Below, piece by piece: positions 41,955 to 50,703 of a DNA stretch of 64,000 nt. The position numbers and the translations under genes are program-made. Source of the stretch: Dehalococcoidia bacterium (GTDB lineage: Bacteria > Chloroflexota > Dehalococcoidia > Lucifugimonadales > Lucifugimonadaceae); NCBI GenBank assembly GCA_022819585.1, contig JAJEGY010000006.1, positions 1 through 64,000 on the forward strand, in the 5' to 3' direction. The notes under the pieces are model-generated. The model did not search any database. It was not told where the DNA came from and saw only the letters and a program-made list of their open reading frames with translations. Numbering within the stretch: position 1 is the stretch's first letter; every line of letters starts with the position of its first letter.

Positions 41955-44785
41955 CTCTCAACATAGTCCGGCAAAGTCCCTAGCGTGACTCTCCTCACCG
42001 TCCCCTGCGGTATCGACTTCTGGAACAATCTGCCGTATGCCTTCGAGATGATCCGCCTATCTAACACAACAAAAACACCCCGGTCGTTCCGCGACCGAAT
42101 CAGTCTGCCAAACCCCTGACGGAACTTCGTCACCGCTTCTGGCACAAAATATCCATTGAACGGATTTTCGAGATTCTCCGATCGCGCCTCATGGATCGGA
42201 TCACGAGGCACCGGAAACGGCAACCGGGTCATCACCAGTGAGTTGATCGACGCATCCTGCAAGTCGATCCCCTCCCAAAGACTCATCGCACCCAATGCCA
42301 CCGCATTATCCGAGTCATTCAACAACTGCATCACCCGCGACGCAGGACCGTCACGCCCCTGACCGAACACCTGCGTCTCAGTGTTCTTGAACCGATTGAA
42401 CAACGCATCCCGCGTCGTGTTCAGCGCCGAGTTTGCCGTGAACAACGCCAACGTCCGACCCTTAGTCGCAATCGCGATGTCATGCACCGCATTCGCCACC
42501 GCCTCGTTATATCCCGGAGTATTCGGCTGCGGAATATCCTCCGGCACCAATATCAACGCAGCATTCTTGAAATCAAACGGCGACCCGATGCTCAACTCCG
42601 AATCAGCATCGAACCCCAACGCCGTATTCGTCCGTTCAAAACTACCCGCGTCACTGATCGTCGCTCCTGTCAGAATATGCGCTCGATCCTGACTGAACAA
42701 CCCAGACCTCAACTGCGCCGAAACGTCCAACGGCGCTCCGTTAAGATGCAACTCCATGTTCCGACGCTGGTTGACCGAACTCCAATAGACGAAATTCTCA
42801 TCCGGCTGCTCGATCAAATACATCAACCACATATTCACATCCCGCAACCGCTCATACAACGCATTCACATTGATGACCGCCGCATCCGGCTGACCGCTAT
42901 CCGACGACGCCAAATCCAACAACGTCCGCAAACCCGTCACTGCCGAATTCAACGCCGGCCTCAACGAAACCCAATGTTCATCCACTCCCCGACGCCACTC
43001 CTGCGTGATCCGCGTCATCCCCAATATCCGCATCTCACGCGTCCGCTCCCTACGCGTCACGTAATTCGTCAGGTCCCGCAAAGCGTCGAAAATCCGACTC
43101 GCCTCCAGAGTCGCCTTGTCACCAGCCTCTACGATCTGCCGCTGCATATCCGGCACCGATGACAACGCCTCATCGCCACCTCCCTGCCTCGTCGCCAATC
43201 GGACCAACCGCGGGAACATCCCATCGCTCCGCGTCAACGCTCCCAAATCGTCCATAAACTGCGATTCACGTATCTCAAACCCCAGATGCCGAGTCGCCAC
43301 ATCCTTCAGATGATGCGCCTCATCAATCACCAACACCTGATGCGGCGGCAAGATGTTGTTCTCCGCCGCCATATCGCTGATCAACAGCGCGTGGTTGACG
43401 ATCAAAACATCCGCATGTTGAGCATTCGCTCGCGCCTTCAGCATGAAACACGGCGGGCCCTGACACGGAAATCCCCCTCCACTCGTAGTCGGTGGACACC
43501 CCTCAGCCGACAGTCGACTAAATACCCCCGTATCCCATCCCAAAGACAACTCCGAACGATCCCCTGTCTCCGTCTCTCCCAACCAATTCAAACACTGCGA
43601 AAGCACTCTTGCTTCCGATTGCTCGTGATTCGGCTGCGAAACCGCATCACGCCAACGCTGAACACACAGATAGTTAGACCGTCCCTTCAACTGCACCGCA
43701 TCCAACTCCACGCCCGTCTCGCGCTTCACTATCTCCCGAACCGTCGGAAAATCCTTGTTCAACAACTGCTCCTGCAAATTGAGCGTGTTCGTAGAAATAA
43801 CCGCCTTCCCACCGGTATTCGCCACCATCAGAGCCGCTGGCAACAGATAAGCTAACGACTTCCCAATCCCTGTCCCCGCCTCGACCATCAACTTCTCACT
43901 TCCAGCGATCGCTCTCGCAACCGCAACCGACATCTCCCGCTGCCCCTCTCGCGCCTCGAACGACGGCATAGTCGACTCGACCAACCCGCCCGGCAAAAAA
44001 GCCATCTCCGTCTGAACTACATGCTCGTCAGACGACTCTCCCTCACTCTCATCCTCCGAATCTCCCCACGAAGTAAACCGCCCCGGCAACCGCAACCGCT
44101 CACTCAACGACCCTTCATCAACTCCTAGCTTCCCGACCATCTCATCTACACCATCGCCTGCCGACACCATATTCGTAGCCAACTCGCTCATGCTCCACCG
44201 CGAACGAGACCCTAGCTGCGCAATCCGAGCAAGCGCACCAACGGGCATCTCCTCGAACTTCTCCAAAAAGATCAAAAACAGATCCCGAGAAGCTAAAGCA
44301 TCCGACAACGCCCGATGCGGATCATCATGCAAAACACCGAACCTATGCGCCAACCGTCCCAGCCCAAACTCCGGCCCCTGCGGCAACGCTACTCTAGCCA
44401 TCTGCTCCGTGTCATAACTCAGTTGCTCCACCCTGATCCCATGCGACCGCAAAAAACCGACATCGAACTCCACATTGTGCCCAACCAATCTCGCCCCGCC
44501 AATGAACTCCCGCAGATCATCCCGCACCGCGTTCCAATCCGGCGCACCATTAACATCACTCTGTGTTATCCCAGTTAACGAAACAATGAACTCAGGCAAC
44601 CTCACCCGCGGATTGACCAGCGAGTGAAAAACCCCGATCTGTTCATCTCCCTGAAACTTCACCGCGCCAACATCGATGATCCGATCCGATGCCGAATTCA
44701 ACCCCGTCGTCTCCAAATCCAGAGCGACCAGCACTTCCGAGCGCGGAGAAACCGCTGTAACTCCTTGAGACTGTTGAGAAACCAA
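41930..44785 (-). CDS. dinG: DnaQ-like exonuclease fused to DinG-type helicase
   Basis: This 951-residue protein has an N-terminal DEDD 3'-5' exonuclease (LVALDLETTGLN with D23/E25; HNVEFDVGFL; the HRALSDA ending) followed by a superfamily 2 helicase of the DinG/XPD type. The helicase shows Walker A in EAGTGIGKS, the DEAH box VIDEAHHLKD, and motif VI QGFGRLIRS. The Fe-S-like Cys are less complete (CVQRWRDAV and FPCQGPPC), so an iron-sulfur cluster is possible but unproven. Such fusions (Gram-positive DinG) act in repair of unusual DNA/RNA structures. Coupled to the OGG1-like gene downstream. Confidence 0.95.
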   Translation of the reverse strand: MVSQQSQGVTAVSPRSEVLVALDLETTGLNSASDRIIDVGAVKFQGDEQIGVFHSLVNPRVRLPEFIVSLTGITQSDVNGAPDWNAVRDDLREFIGGARLVGHNVEFDVGFLRSHGIRVEQLSYDTEQMARVALPQGPEFGLGRLAHRFGVLHDDPHRALSDALASRDLFLIFLEKFEEMPVGALARIAQLGSRSRWSMSELATNMVSAGDGVDEMVGKLGVDEGSLSERLRLPGRFTSWGDSEDESEGESSDEHVVQTEMAFLPGGLVESTMPSFEAREGQREMSVAVARAIAGSEKLMVEAGTGIGKSLAYLLPAALMVANTGGKAVISTNTLNLQEQLLNKDFPTVREIVKRETGVELDAVQLKGRSNYLCVQRWRDAVSQPNHEQSEARVLSQCLNWLGETETGDRSELSLGWDTGVFSRLSAEGCPPTTSGGGFPCQGPPCFMLKARANAQHADVLIVNHALLISDMAAENNILPPHQVLVIDEAHHLKDVATRHLGFEIRESQFMDDLGALTRSDGMFPRLVRLATRQGGGDEALSSVPDMQRQIVEAGDKATLEASRIFDALRDLTNYVTRRERTREMRILGMTRITQEWRRGVDEHWVSLRPALNSAVTGLRTLLDLASSDSGQPDAAVINVNALYERLRDVNMWLMYLIEQPDENFVYWSSVNQRRNMELHLNGAPLDVSAQLRSGLFSQDRAHILTGATISDAGSFERTNTALGFDADSELSIGSPFDFKNAALILVPEDIPQPNTPGYNEAVANAVHDIAIATKGRTLALFTANSALNTTRDALFNRFKNTETQVFGQGRDGPASRVMQLLNDSDNAVALGAMSLWEGIDLQDASINSLVMTRLPFPVPRDPIHEARSENLENPFNGYFVPEAVTKFRQGFGRLIRSRNDRGVFVVLDRRIISKAYGRLFQKSIPQGTVRRVTLGTLPDYVERWLSGTPV

Positions 44786-44818
44786 AACTAGAGTATCGCC
44801 AATTCGTCAGCCGACTGA

Positions 44819-45901
44819 TCAATAACCGGCATTCAACAGAATCATCTCTATATTCCTCTCATCCGGCTCCAACTCACCACGGTCGACCCTCCGCATGGCA
44901 TCCACTATAGACGCAGTAACCGGCGTCTCAATCCCCGCAGACCGTCCCATCTTCAACACATGCCCATTCATAAAGTCGATCTCCGAAGGCCTGCCGTTCG
45001 CCACATCCTGACCCATCGACGGATGCCAGTCGCCGGTTCCGGCACCAGCCGACTCCGCCATCTTGTTGTCTAACTCTTCGTACACCTCACCATCCGTTGA
45101 CGCCGCAACCCACTTCTTCGGCGATGCTCCTCCAAAGTCGACCACTTCCAACCCCAAAGCCAATCCAACTTGGGCAGATTCCGACGCCAACCTGATCTGC
45201 AACTCACGCCCCCTCGGAGACGAAGCTATCGTTGCCGTTCCACATAGCGTCGAACCAACGACAGGATTACCCATGCTGTTCTGACACAACTTCGCCCAAC
45301 GCTCGCCATACAGATTCGTCGTCGTCTTACCACCATCCAACGGATCAAGCATCTCGATCAGCTCCCCAATCCGTTTTGACGGTGTCCCATCATGCTCGCC
45401 AGCTCGGAACACGATATGCCCCATATCACGCCGCCGCTTCGTTCCTGCGCGCTGAACCAATCCCGGCCCACCGACTCGCACCGCAATCGACGACATGATC
45501 AATCCGACACACCTCTCCGCACCAACCGCATCCGCCATATCCAGGTCTGGCATGCAGTTCTGCGAAGAAACGAAATAACCCTCGTGCGACACAAACCTCT
45601 CAGCAAAACGCGCCGCCCAAGACGTGTCATACGCCTTCATCGCGATAAAAGCCAGATCGAACTCTGGCTCCAGCGCCAAAGCCTGGGACTGATGCAGATG
45701 AAAAGCCCTAGGTTTCGACACGAACGCCTTGTGTGGACCCTCGACCCGCAACCCATCCGCATTGATCGTATCCACCTGTTCTGCCCACGAGTCGGCAAAA
45801 ACCACATCATGACCCGTGTGCGCGAGCCAACCGCCTATGTAACTCCCGACCGCACCCGCGCCTACGATCAATACCCGTTTCTTCCCGTTGCTGCTGCTCA
45901 A
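44819..45901 (-). CDS. 2-dehydropantoate 2-reductase family protein (ApbA/PanE)
   Basis: This 360-residue protein has the Rossmann motif VGAGAVGSYIGG near residue 13 and the ApbA/PanE C-terminal domain with KLCQNSMGNPV (the conserved Lys/Asn block) and PSMGQDVANGRPSEIDFMNG. PanE enzymes reduce ketopantoate in coenzyme A synthesis; many paralogues have other substrates, so the exact reaction is not certain. It is longer than E. coli PanE (303 residues). It is divergent from the peroxiredoxin gene. Confidence 0.88.
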   Translation of the reverse strand: MSSSNGKKRVLIVGAGAVGSYIGGWLAHTGHDVVFADSWAEQVDTINADGLRVEGPHKAFVSKPRAFHLHQSQALALEPEFDLAFIAMKAYDTSWAARFAERFVSHEGYFVSSQNCMPDLDMADAVGAERCVGLIMSSIAVRVGGPGLVQRAGTKRRRDMGHIVFRAGEHDGTPSKRIGELIEMLDPLDGGKTTTNLYGERWAKLCQNSMGNPVVGSTLCGTATIASSPRGRELQIRLASESAQVGLALGLEVVDFGGASPKKWVAASTDGEVYEELDNKMAESAGAGTGDWHPSMGQDVANGRPSEIDFMNGHVLKMGRSAGIETPVTASIVDAMRRVDRGELEPDERNIEMILLNAGY

Positions 45902-46032
45902 CTATTCTTACCTCGCATTGGTGACATCGAACTTCGACTGTTAATCAACGATATTCCGAATCCAGTAGAATCGCTAGCGTCAATCTACACTACCAACCAA
46001 CCGAAACAACCAAAATCAAAACGGAGCACATC

Positions 46033-46503
46033 ATGGCAGCAAACGTCGGCGACCAAGCCCCCGAGTTCAATCTCAGATCCACCGACGGTGAAAACGTTGC
46101 GCTAAGCGATCAGCGCGGCTCAAACGTCGTTCTCGCATTCTTCCCCGCCGCATTCACCGGCGTATGCCAGACCGAGTTGTGCACGTTCCGCGACTCCCTC
46201 GCCGAGTTCAACGGTATGAACGCCAAAGTCTTCGGTATCTCCGTCGATCCCCCATTCTCACAAGCCGAATTCCACTCCCAGAACGACCTCACATTCCCCC
46301 TCCTATCCGACCTCGGCGGCAACACCGTATCCGCATACGGCGTCGGACTACCCGACCTCGCAGGCATCGAAGGCTACAACGTCGCCCAACGCTCCGTCTT
46401 CGTAATCGACGGCAACGGCAAAATAGCCTGGTCCTGGGTCTCCGACTCCCCCCTAAACGAACCCTCCTACGACGACGTGAAGGCCGCAGTCGCCGCGATC
46501 TGA
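46033..46503 (+). CDS. bcp: Peroxiredoxin, Bcp/thioredoxin peroxidase type
   Basis: This 156-residue peroxidase has [14 protein letters not shown] with the peroxidatic Cys45 and a resolving-type Cys50, the Bcp/PrxQ spacing, and the [13 protein letters not shown] block. It reduces hydroperoxides with thioredoxin. The active site is Cys, not Sec. It is well separated from neighbours on both sides. Ordinary length. Confidence 0.94.
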   Translation: MAANVGDQAPEFNLRSTDGENVALSDQRGSNVVLAFFPAAFTGVCQTELCTFRDSLAEFNGMNAKVFGISVDPPFSQAEFHSQNDLTFPLLSDLGGNTVSAYGVGLPDLAGIEGYNVAQRSVFVIDGNGKIAWSWVSDSPLNEPSYDDVKAAVAAI

Positions 46504-46610
46504 TCCCCGATCTCGCAACGTTCCACCCGAACGTTCGAATCGCGTAGCGTCCAAAAATCATTCGGCGCATATGCCCTTGACGGCATATGCGCTTTAAAGC
46601 ATAATTAACC

Positions 46611-46964
46611 ATGAGTTGGCAAGTAATTTTCCATATTGACTTCGATCCCGAATACGATGCCTTGCCTGAGACAGTCCAAGACGAGATCAACGCCATCATC
46701 GAGGTATTAGAGGTCGAAGGACCAAGTTTAGGTCGCAAACGTGTCGATACCTTGAAGGGTTCTCACCATGCAAACATGAAGGAGATGCGATTCAATGCCG
46801 CAGATGGCGCGTGGCGAGTAGCATTTGCCTTCGATCCCAAGCGACGCGCCGTGGTATTGGTCGCGGCAGACAAATCTGGCATGAGTCAAAGACGTTTTTA
46901 TCGCCAACTCATCAGAATAGCCGACCGCCGATTCGACAACCATCTCGCCAGTCTCAGAAATTGA
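46611..46964 (+). CDS. RelE/HigB-like toxin (phage Gp49-like family)
   Basis: This 117-residue protein matches the PF05973-type toxins: NMKEMRFNAADGAWRVAFAFDP and the RFYRQLIRIADRRF ending, with basic and aromatic residues as in mRNA interferases of the RelE/ParE fold. It is followed 10 nt later by an Xre-type antitoxin, giving a HigBA-like toxin-antitoxin pair. No clear promoter hexamers were assigned upstream. Confidence 0.88.
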   Translation: MSWQVIFHIDFDPEYDALPETVQDEINAIIEVLEVEGPSLGRKRVDTLKGSHHANMKEMRFNAADGAWRVAFAFDPKRRAVVLVAADKSGMSQRRFYRQLIRIADRRFDNHLASLRN

Positions 46965-46974
46965 AGGGAAAACC

Positions 46975-47364
46975 ATGACTACCTATCGAGAAAAATTCGC
47001 CAAGTTGCCACCTCACAGACAAAAGAAAATAAAGGCACGCGCCAAGGAGATAATGGCCGAGGAGATGTCCCTGCGCGCACTACGCCAAGCGCGTGAGATG
47101 ACCCAAGCCAGCCTCGCTGAACAACTCGGCATCAACCAAGAAAACGTCTCCCGCATCGAAAAACGCACCGACCTTCTACTCTCAACCCTCACCAAATACG
47201 TCGAGGGCATGGGCGGCAAGCTACGAATCGTCGCAGAATTCCCCGATTCCCCTCCCATCACACTAACCGGCATCGAAGACCTCGACGACGGGCTAACCGA
47301 CGACGAACGTGCAGGAATAATCCGAGAAGAGCAGGAACAGGCACCAGCGGCTGTTGCAACATAG
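46975..47364 (+). CDS. HigA-like antitoxin, Xre helix-turn-helix protein
   Basis: This 129-residue protein has a helix-turn-helix of the Xre type: MTQASLAEQLGINQENVSRIEKR in the middle, as short blocks SLAEQLGI and NVSRIEKR. It presumably neutralises the upstream toxin and represses the operon. The C-terminal ~35 residues are acidic and Ala-rich. It lies directly before a strong promoter for the hairpin-rich region at 47.46 kb. Confidence 0.88.
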   Translation: MTTYREKFAKLPPHRQKKIKARAKEIMAEEMSLRALRQAREMTQASLAEQLGINQENVSRIEKRTDLLLSTLTKYVEGMGGKLRIVAEFPDSPPITLTGIEDLDDGLTDDERAGIIREEQEQAPAAVAT

Positions 47365-47425
47365 ACGGCTTTGTAGACGGACACTCCCACAACCAAAATC
47401 AACCTTCAACAAATCTTCTAAAAAC

Positions 47426-47455
47426 TTGACATCCCGACATTGTACGTAGTACAAC
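47426..47455 (+). promoter_or_regulatory. Sigma-70-type promoter of the candidate structured RNA
   Basis: A perfect TTGACA (47426-47431) is followed after 18 bases by TACAAC (47450-47455), matching TATAAT at four positions. Transcription would start near 47461-47463, at the beginning of the hairpin-dense region and with no good coding start nearby. Confidence 0.6.
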
Positions 47456-47460
47456 AGTAG

Positions 47461-48425
47461 ACAGAAGCCCGGACCGGCGGCGGTCGGAAAGGGCGACGAG
47501 AAACATCGTCGCGTCTTCAGGAAGCGTGCACAACCCTGAGTGACGCCATCGATTTCAGTCTCAGCGGTCTGCAGGCGGGAGCACACATGGAGGGAGGAGA
47601 GCAAATGTCCGAACCGACGGCCAAGATCCGCGGCGGCACGCGCACGAATCTCTCCGCGCCGGTGCCCGCACTCGCCCCCGACGGAGGGCGGAACGACGAC
47701 CTTAAACAAACCCCGGGCGACGGGGGATCAGGTGCAGCAAGGTACGGATGCGCGGCCGAACTGCGGGACCGCGCCGCGGCTGAGGCGGAAACCGCCGAAG
47801 CCGCGCCGGCCAGACGGGATGCCCGCACCCTCTTGACGCGAGAGGGCGCGGCCGGAAGGACGTCTAGTAAAAACGTCCCGACGGATACAGGCCCGGTGAA
47901 GATTCGATACGAGCGGTCCCTTATGCCCACCACGTCGTCCGCTTCGGCGGGCGGACGGCCACAGCGCTCAGCTTCCAGTGAAGAAGGAAGTGAAGACGAG
48001 AGACACCGGGCAGCCCGCCCGACCTCTCAACAGTCAGGCGGTTCATGGCAACGCCGGCGGCGCTGGAAACCTGCGAAGCGCAGAAAACGTCGCACGCGAT
48101 CTGGAGACGCGGCGATGATTCGACCATACAGTTCCAGCCATGACCCATGGCTGCCCTCCCAGGCGGGAGATACGGCCCGAGGACGAAACATTTCGGACGA
48201 CGAAGATGCGGGGCGTCCTCGACAAGAGGAATATATCCGAGGGACGGAAGGCGGAGGCGCGGATGATGAGGCGCTCTCTCGCTGGAGAGGGGCGGTTCAA
48301 ACGAACAAAAGGGTCAACCACAGAAACAATCTGAACAACAGCTGAAGCAGAACAACAAGACCGACCAGCACCGGAGGCCATCCCTGATCGGCCTCCCCGA
48401 AGCCCGACGGAAAAAACACCCGTCA
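47461..48425 (+). ncRNA. Candidate large structured non-coding RNA (novel)
   Basis: About 965 nt of GC-rich sequence with many local, near-perfect helices and A-rich loops. Examples are 47472-47485 (GACCG/CGGTC), 47493-47512 (7 bp around GAAACA) and 47776-47804, which is GCGGCT/AGCCGC and GGCGG/CCGCC around a tandem GA/GA internal loop. A three-way junction closes with 47807-47811/47850-47854. Further stems lie at 47858-47878, 47936-47957, 48136-48152, 48156-48169, 48373-48396 and 48406-48424. The hairpin near the end follows an A-rich single-stranded stretch. A frame (47605-48345, with AGGAG upstream) runs through it, but its product is low-complexity, basic and unlike any family; I consider it incidental. 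No tmRNA, RNase P, SRP, group I/II intron or rRNA signature is seen. Ends are estimates. Confidence 0.5.
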
Positions 48426-48428
48426 GGC

Positions 48429-48543
48429 GATTAAACGCGCCCAAGCCCCTTTCGCAAAGCGAAGGGGGCGCGTGAGCGCAACGAGAGCGGGGGATGCCCG
48501 CGAAAGGGAACCTAAGGACGAACAGCCAGGATTAAACGCGCCC
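48429..48543. repeat. 14-bp direct repeats flanking a small palindromic insert
   Basis: GATTAAACGCGCCC occurs at 48429-48442 and again at 48530-48543, the latter holding the stop codon of the SDR gene. The 87 bases between contain a hairpin (CCCCTTTCGC/GCGAAGGGG) and a second G-rich arm, like a small repeat-type insertion with duplicated target sequence. Function unknown; it may be a REP/MITE-like element. Confidence 0.5.
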
Positions 48544-49347
48544 CTCCGGCATAGTATTCCCCTTAAATCCCGCCGTAACTCCACCATCCACCAACAGCTC
48601 CGATCCCGTAATATACGAAGCCTCCTCCGAGGCCAAAAAACAGACCGCATTCGCAATCTCCTCAGGCTCACCCCAGCGCCCTAACGGCACCCTCTCAGAC
48701 CGCCAATCCCTCTCCGAATCCACGGCGTAGATATGCTCCGTGAACGGCGTGTGAACCCACCCCGGCAACACCGAGTTGCACCGTATCCCAAACTTCGCCA
48801 ACTGGATCGATGACGCTCGCGTGAAATGCAACATCCCAGCCCGTGACATCGCGTACGCCGATCCATACTCCCCAGCGAACTTCCCGGCCATCGACGACAA
48901 ATTCACGATCGCTCCGCCACCAGCATCCGTCATCGCCGGTATCACAGCACGCGTACCCAACAATATCCCCGTCGTGCTGATCTCCATCACCCTCTTCCAC
49001 TCATCGACATCCACGTCGTAAAGCGTCCCACGATCCTGCATCCCCGCAAGATTCACCAAGATATCCAACCGACCAAACTCTTTCAATGTGCGTTCAACCA
49101 CCTCACCCCAATTCGCCTCATCCACAACATCCAACCGCGCATAGATCGCCTCATACCCCTCGCTCCGCATCTGCTCCGCCGACGCCTCTCCCGACTCATC
49201 CTGAATATCCGTAATCACAACCTTCCCACCCTCCTCCAAAATCTTCCACGCCGTACACCCGCCAAACCCCATCCGCTGACCTCTCATCGACGACGCCGAT
49301 CCCGACAACAACGCAACCTTGCCTTCAAATCTCTTCCTCGCACTCAT
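48532..49347 (-). CDS. SDR family oxidoreductase with variant active site
   Basis: This ~271-residue short-chain dehydrogenase has the cofactor block GSASSMRGQRMGFG, NLAGMQD, and VNLSS followed by SAYAMSRAGM. The catalytic YxxxK is YxxxR here (Arg for Lys); the codon is CGG. The start at 49347 (MSARKRFEGKVALLSG) is preferred to the longer 49404 frame. Ends at the direct repeat described at 48530. Substrate unknown; the Lys-to-Arg change could lower or alter activity. Confidence 0.87.
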   Translation of the reverse strand: MSARKRFEGKVALLSGSASSMRGQRMGFGGCTAWKILEEGGKVVITDIQDESGEASAEQMRSEGYEAIYARLDVVDEANWGEVVERTLKEFGRLDILVNLAGMQDRGTLYDVDVDEWKRVMEISTTGILLGTRAVIPAMTDAGGGAIVNLSSMAGKFAGEYGSAYAMSRAGMLHFTRASSIQLAKFGIRCNSVLPGWVHTPFTEHIYAVDSERDWRSERVPLGRWGEPEEIANAVCFLASEEASYITGSELLVDGGVTAGFKGNTMPEGRV

Positions 49348-49381
49348 TCCCGGTAACCCCCTTATTTGCCAACTAATCTCG

Positions 49382-49810
49382 TCAAGTCCGATTCTGCAAC
49401 GCAATCACCGCGTTCGGAACCAAAAACCCATAAATCCCAAACGCCAACACCAGACTCACAACTCCATGCACCCACCTATCCCTAAGAAAGAACATCGCAA
49501 CCCCGCCGAACATCACCAAGACCACAACCACCGCAACCAGATACTCCGAACTCGGCACCAGTTCCAACACCGCATCATCACCAATCACAGCATCCGCAAC
49601 TAAAGCCGCCACAACGCCTACCATCGTCCACAAGATCACCAATCCGAACACAACCACCGTCACCAGATTCGCTGATCCTCCCTCTTCAATCCGCCGCTGA
49701 ATGAACTGCGGCGGCCTCGACGCAAACAGAATCGCCGCATGAGCCGAAGCGATCAACCCCATCAAAGTCCCTACCAACATCCCGGCCAAAATATCCAACG
49801 CAACCGTCAT
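49382..49810 (-). CDS. Small multi-pass membrane protein
   Basis: This 142-residue protein has four hydrophobic segments, with an RPPQFIQRRIEEGG loop between the first and second. No family recognised. It overlaps the ispE stop by 4 nt (ATGA), so it is translated from the ksgA-ispE operon. Confidence 0.7.
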   Translation of the reverse strand: MTVALDILAGMLVGTLMGLIASAHAAILFASRPPQFIQRRIEEGGSANLVTVVVFGLVILWTMVGVVAALVADAVIGDDAVLELVPSSEYLVAVVVVLVMFGGVAMFFLRDRWVHGVVSLVLAFGIYGFLVPNAVIALQNRT

Positions 49811-50691
49811 CGACCCGCTCCAATCTCGATACGCGGCGCTAACCCGACAGAAAACGCATCACAACCCGCACGCGCCTTCATCAACAACGCCCAAGCCGTA
49901 CCAACCTCCTTGCTTGGAGCAATCCCAAACATCGACGGCCCGGCACCCGTCAACACAACATCCGACGCCCCCAACCGCTCGAACGCTGTGTAAACCTCCT
50001 GCCAACCATCAAACGCATGAGGTGCCACCTGCTGAAAAACGTTGTACATGAACGCCGGGTGACAGTCCCCTTTCTCAATCATTCTCGCCGCCAGCTTCCG
50101 AGTCAAACTTCCAGTCGTAAACGACGCCGGGCTCAACAGCCCAAACAATCGGCCCGTCTTAGTCACACCCGACCCGCGATCCCCAACGTCCGGCGTAACA
50201 ATCACGAACCACTCGTGCTCGGGAGCCGGCAGCCGCTCGAGCACTTCACCTCGACCACTAACCAATGCAGTTCCTCCGCTAACCAGAAACGGAACATCTG
50301 AACCCACCTTCGCCCCAATCTCTACCAACTCACCTTCCGACAACCCCAACTCCCACAACCGATTCAACCCTCTCAAAGTAGCTGCCGCGTCTGCCGATCC
50401 GCCACCCAGTCCAGCAGCAACAGGAACCCGCTTCCGCAACGCAATCCTTGCTCCCCTTCCAACCCCCGCCTCATTCCGCAAAACCTCAGCCGCCTTCACT
50501 ACCAAATTGCCGTCACCAGCCAACGACTCCTCTGAACACTCAAACTCAATCCCGTCACCATCCTCAAACGCCAACTCATCCCACAAATCCACCGTCTGAA
50601 TAATCGACGCCAGATCGTGATATCCATCCTCGCGTTTCCGAAGCACCTCCAGAGTCAAATTCAACTTCGCATACGCACGCTCGACAATCAC
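49807..50691 (-). CDS. ispE: 4-diphosphocytidyl-2-C-methyl-D-erythritol kinase
   Basis: This 294-residue GHMP kinase phosphorylates CDP-ME in the methylerythritol-phosphate route to isoprenoids. It shows AYAKLNLTLEVL at the N-terminus, the ATP motif VPVAAGLGGGSADAAA, and the C-terminal LTGAGPSMFG. Full length for the family. It follows ksgA by 12 nt, a common gene order, and overlaps the next membrane-protein gene by 4 nt. Confidence 0.96.
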   Translation of the reverse strand: MIVERAYAKLNLTLEVLRKREDGYHDLASIIQTVDLWDELAFEDGDGIEFECSEESLAGDGNLVVKAAEVLRNEAGVGRGARIALRKRVPVAAGLGGGSADAAATLRGLNRLWELGLSEGELVEIGAKVGSDVPFLVSGGTALVSGRGEVLERLPAPEHEWFVIVTPDVGDRGSGVTKTGRLFGLLSPASFTTGSLTRKLAARMIEKGDCHPAFMYNVFQQVAPHAFDGWQEVYTAFERLGASDVVLTGAGPSMFGIAPSKEVGTAWALLMKARAGCDAFSVGLAPRIEIGAGR

Positions 50692-50703
50692 AACATCACA
50701 CCA

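Noticed and set aside
47605..48345. Open frame of about 247 codons with an AGGAG upstream, in the hairpin-rich region
   Set aside because: Its product is low-complexity, basic and matches no family; both strands are open; and the DNA is full of perfect hairpins. I favour RNA, though a protein is not fully excluded.
47461..48425. tmRNA, RNase P RNA or group II intron
   Set aside because: No tRNA-like ends, no P4-type conserved RNase P sequences and no domain-V-like hairpin could be seen.
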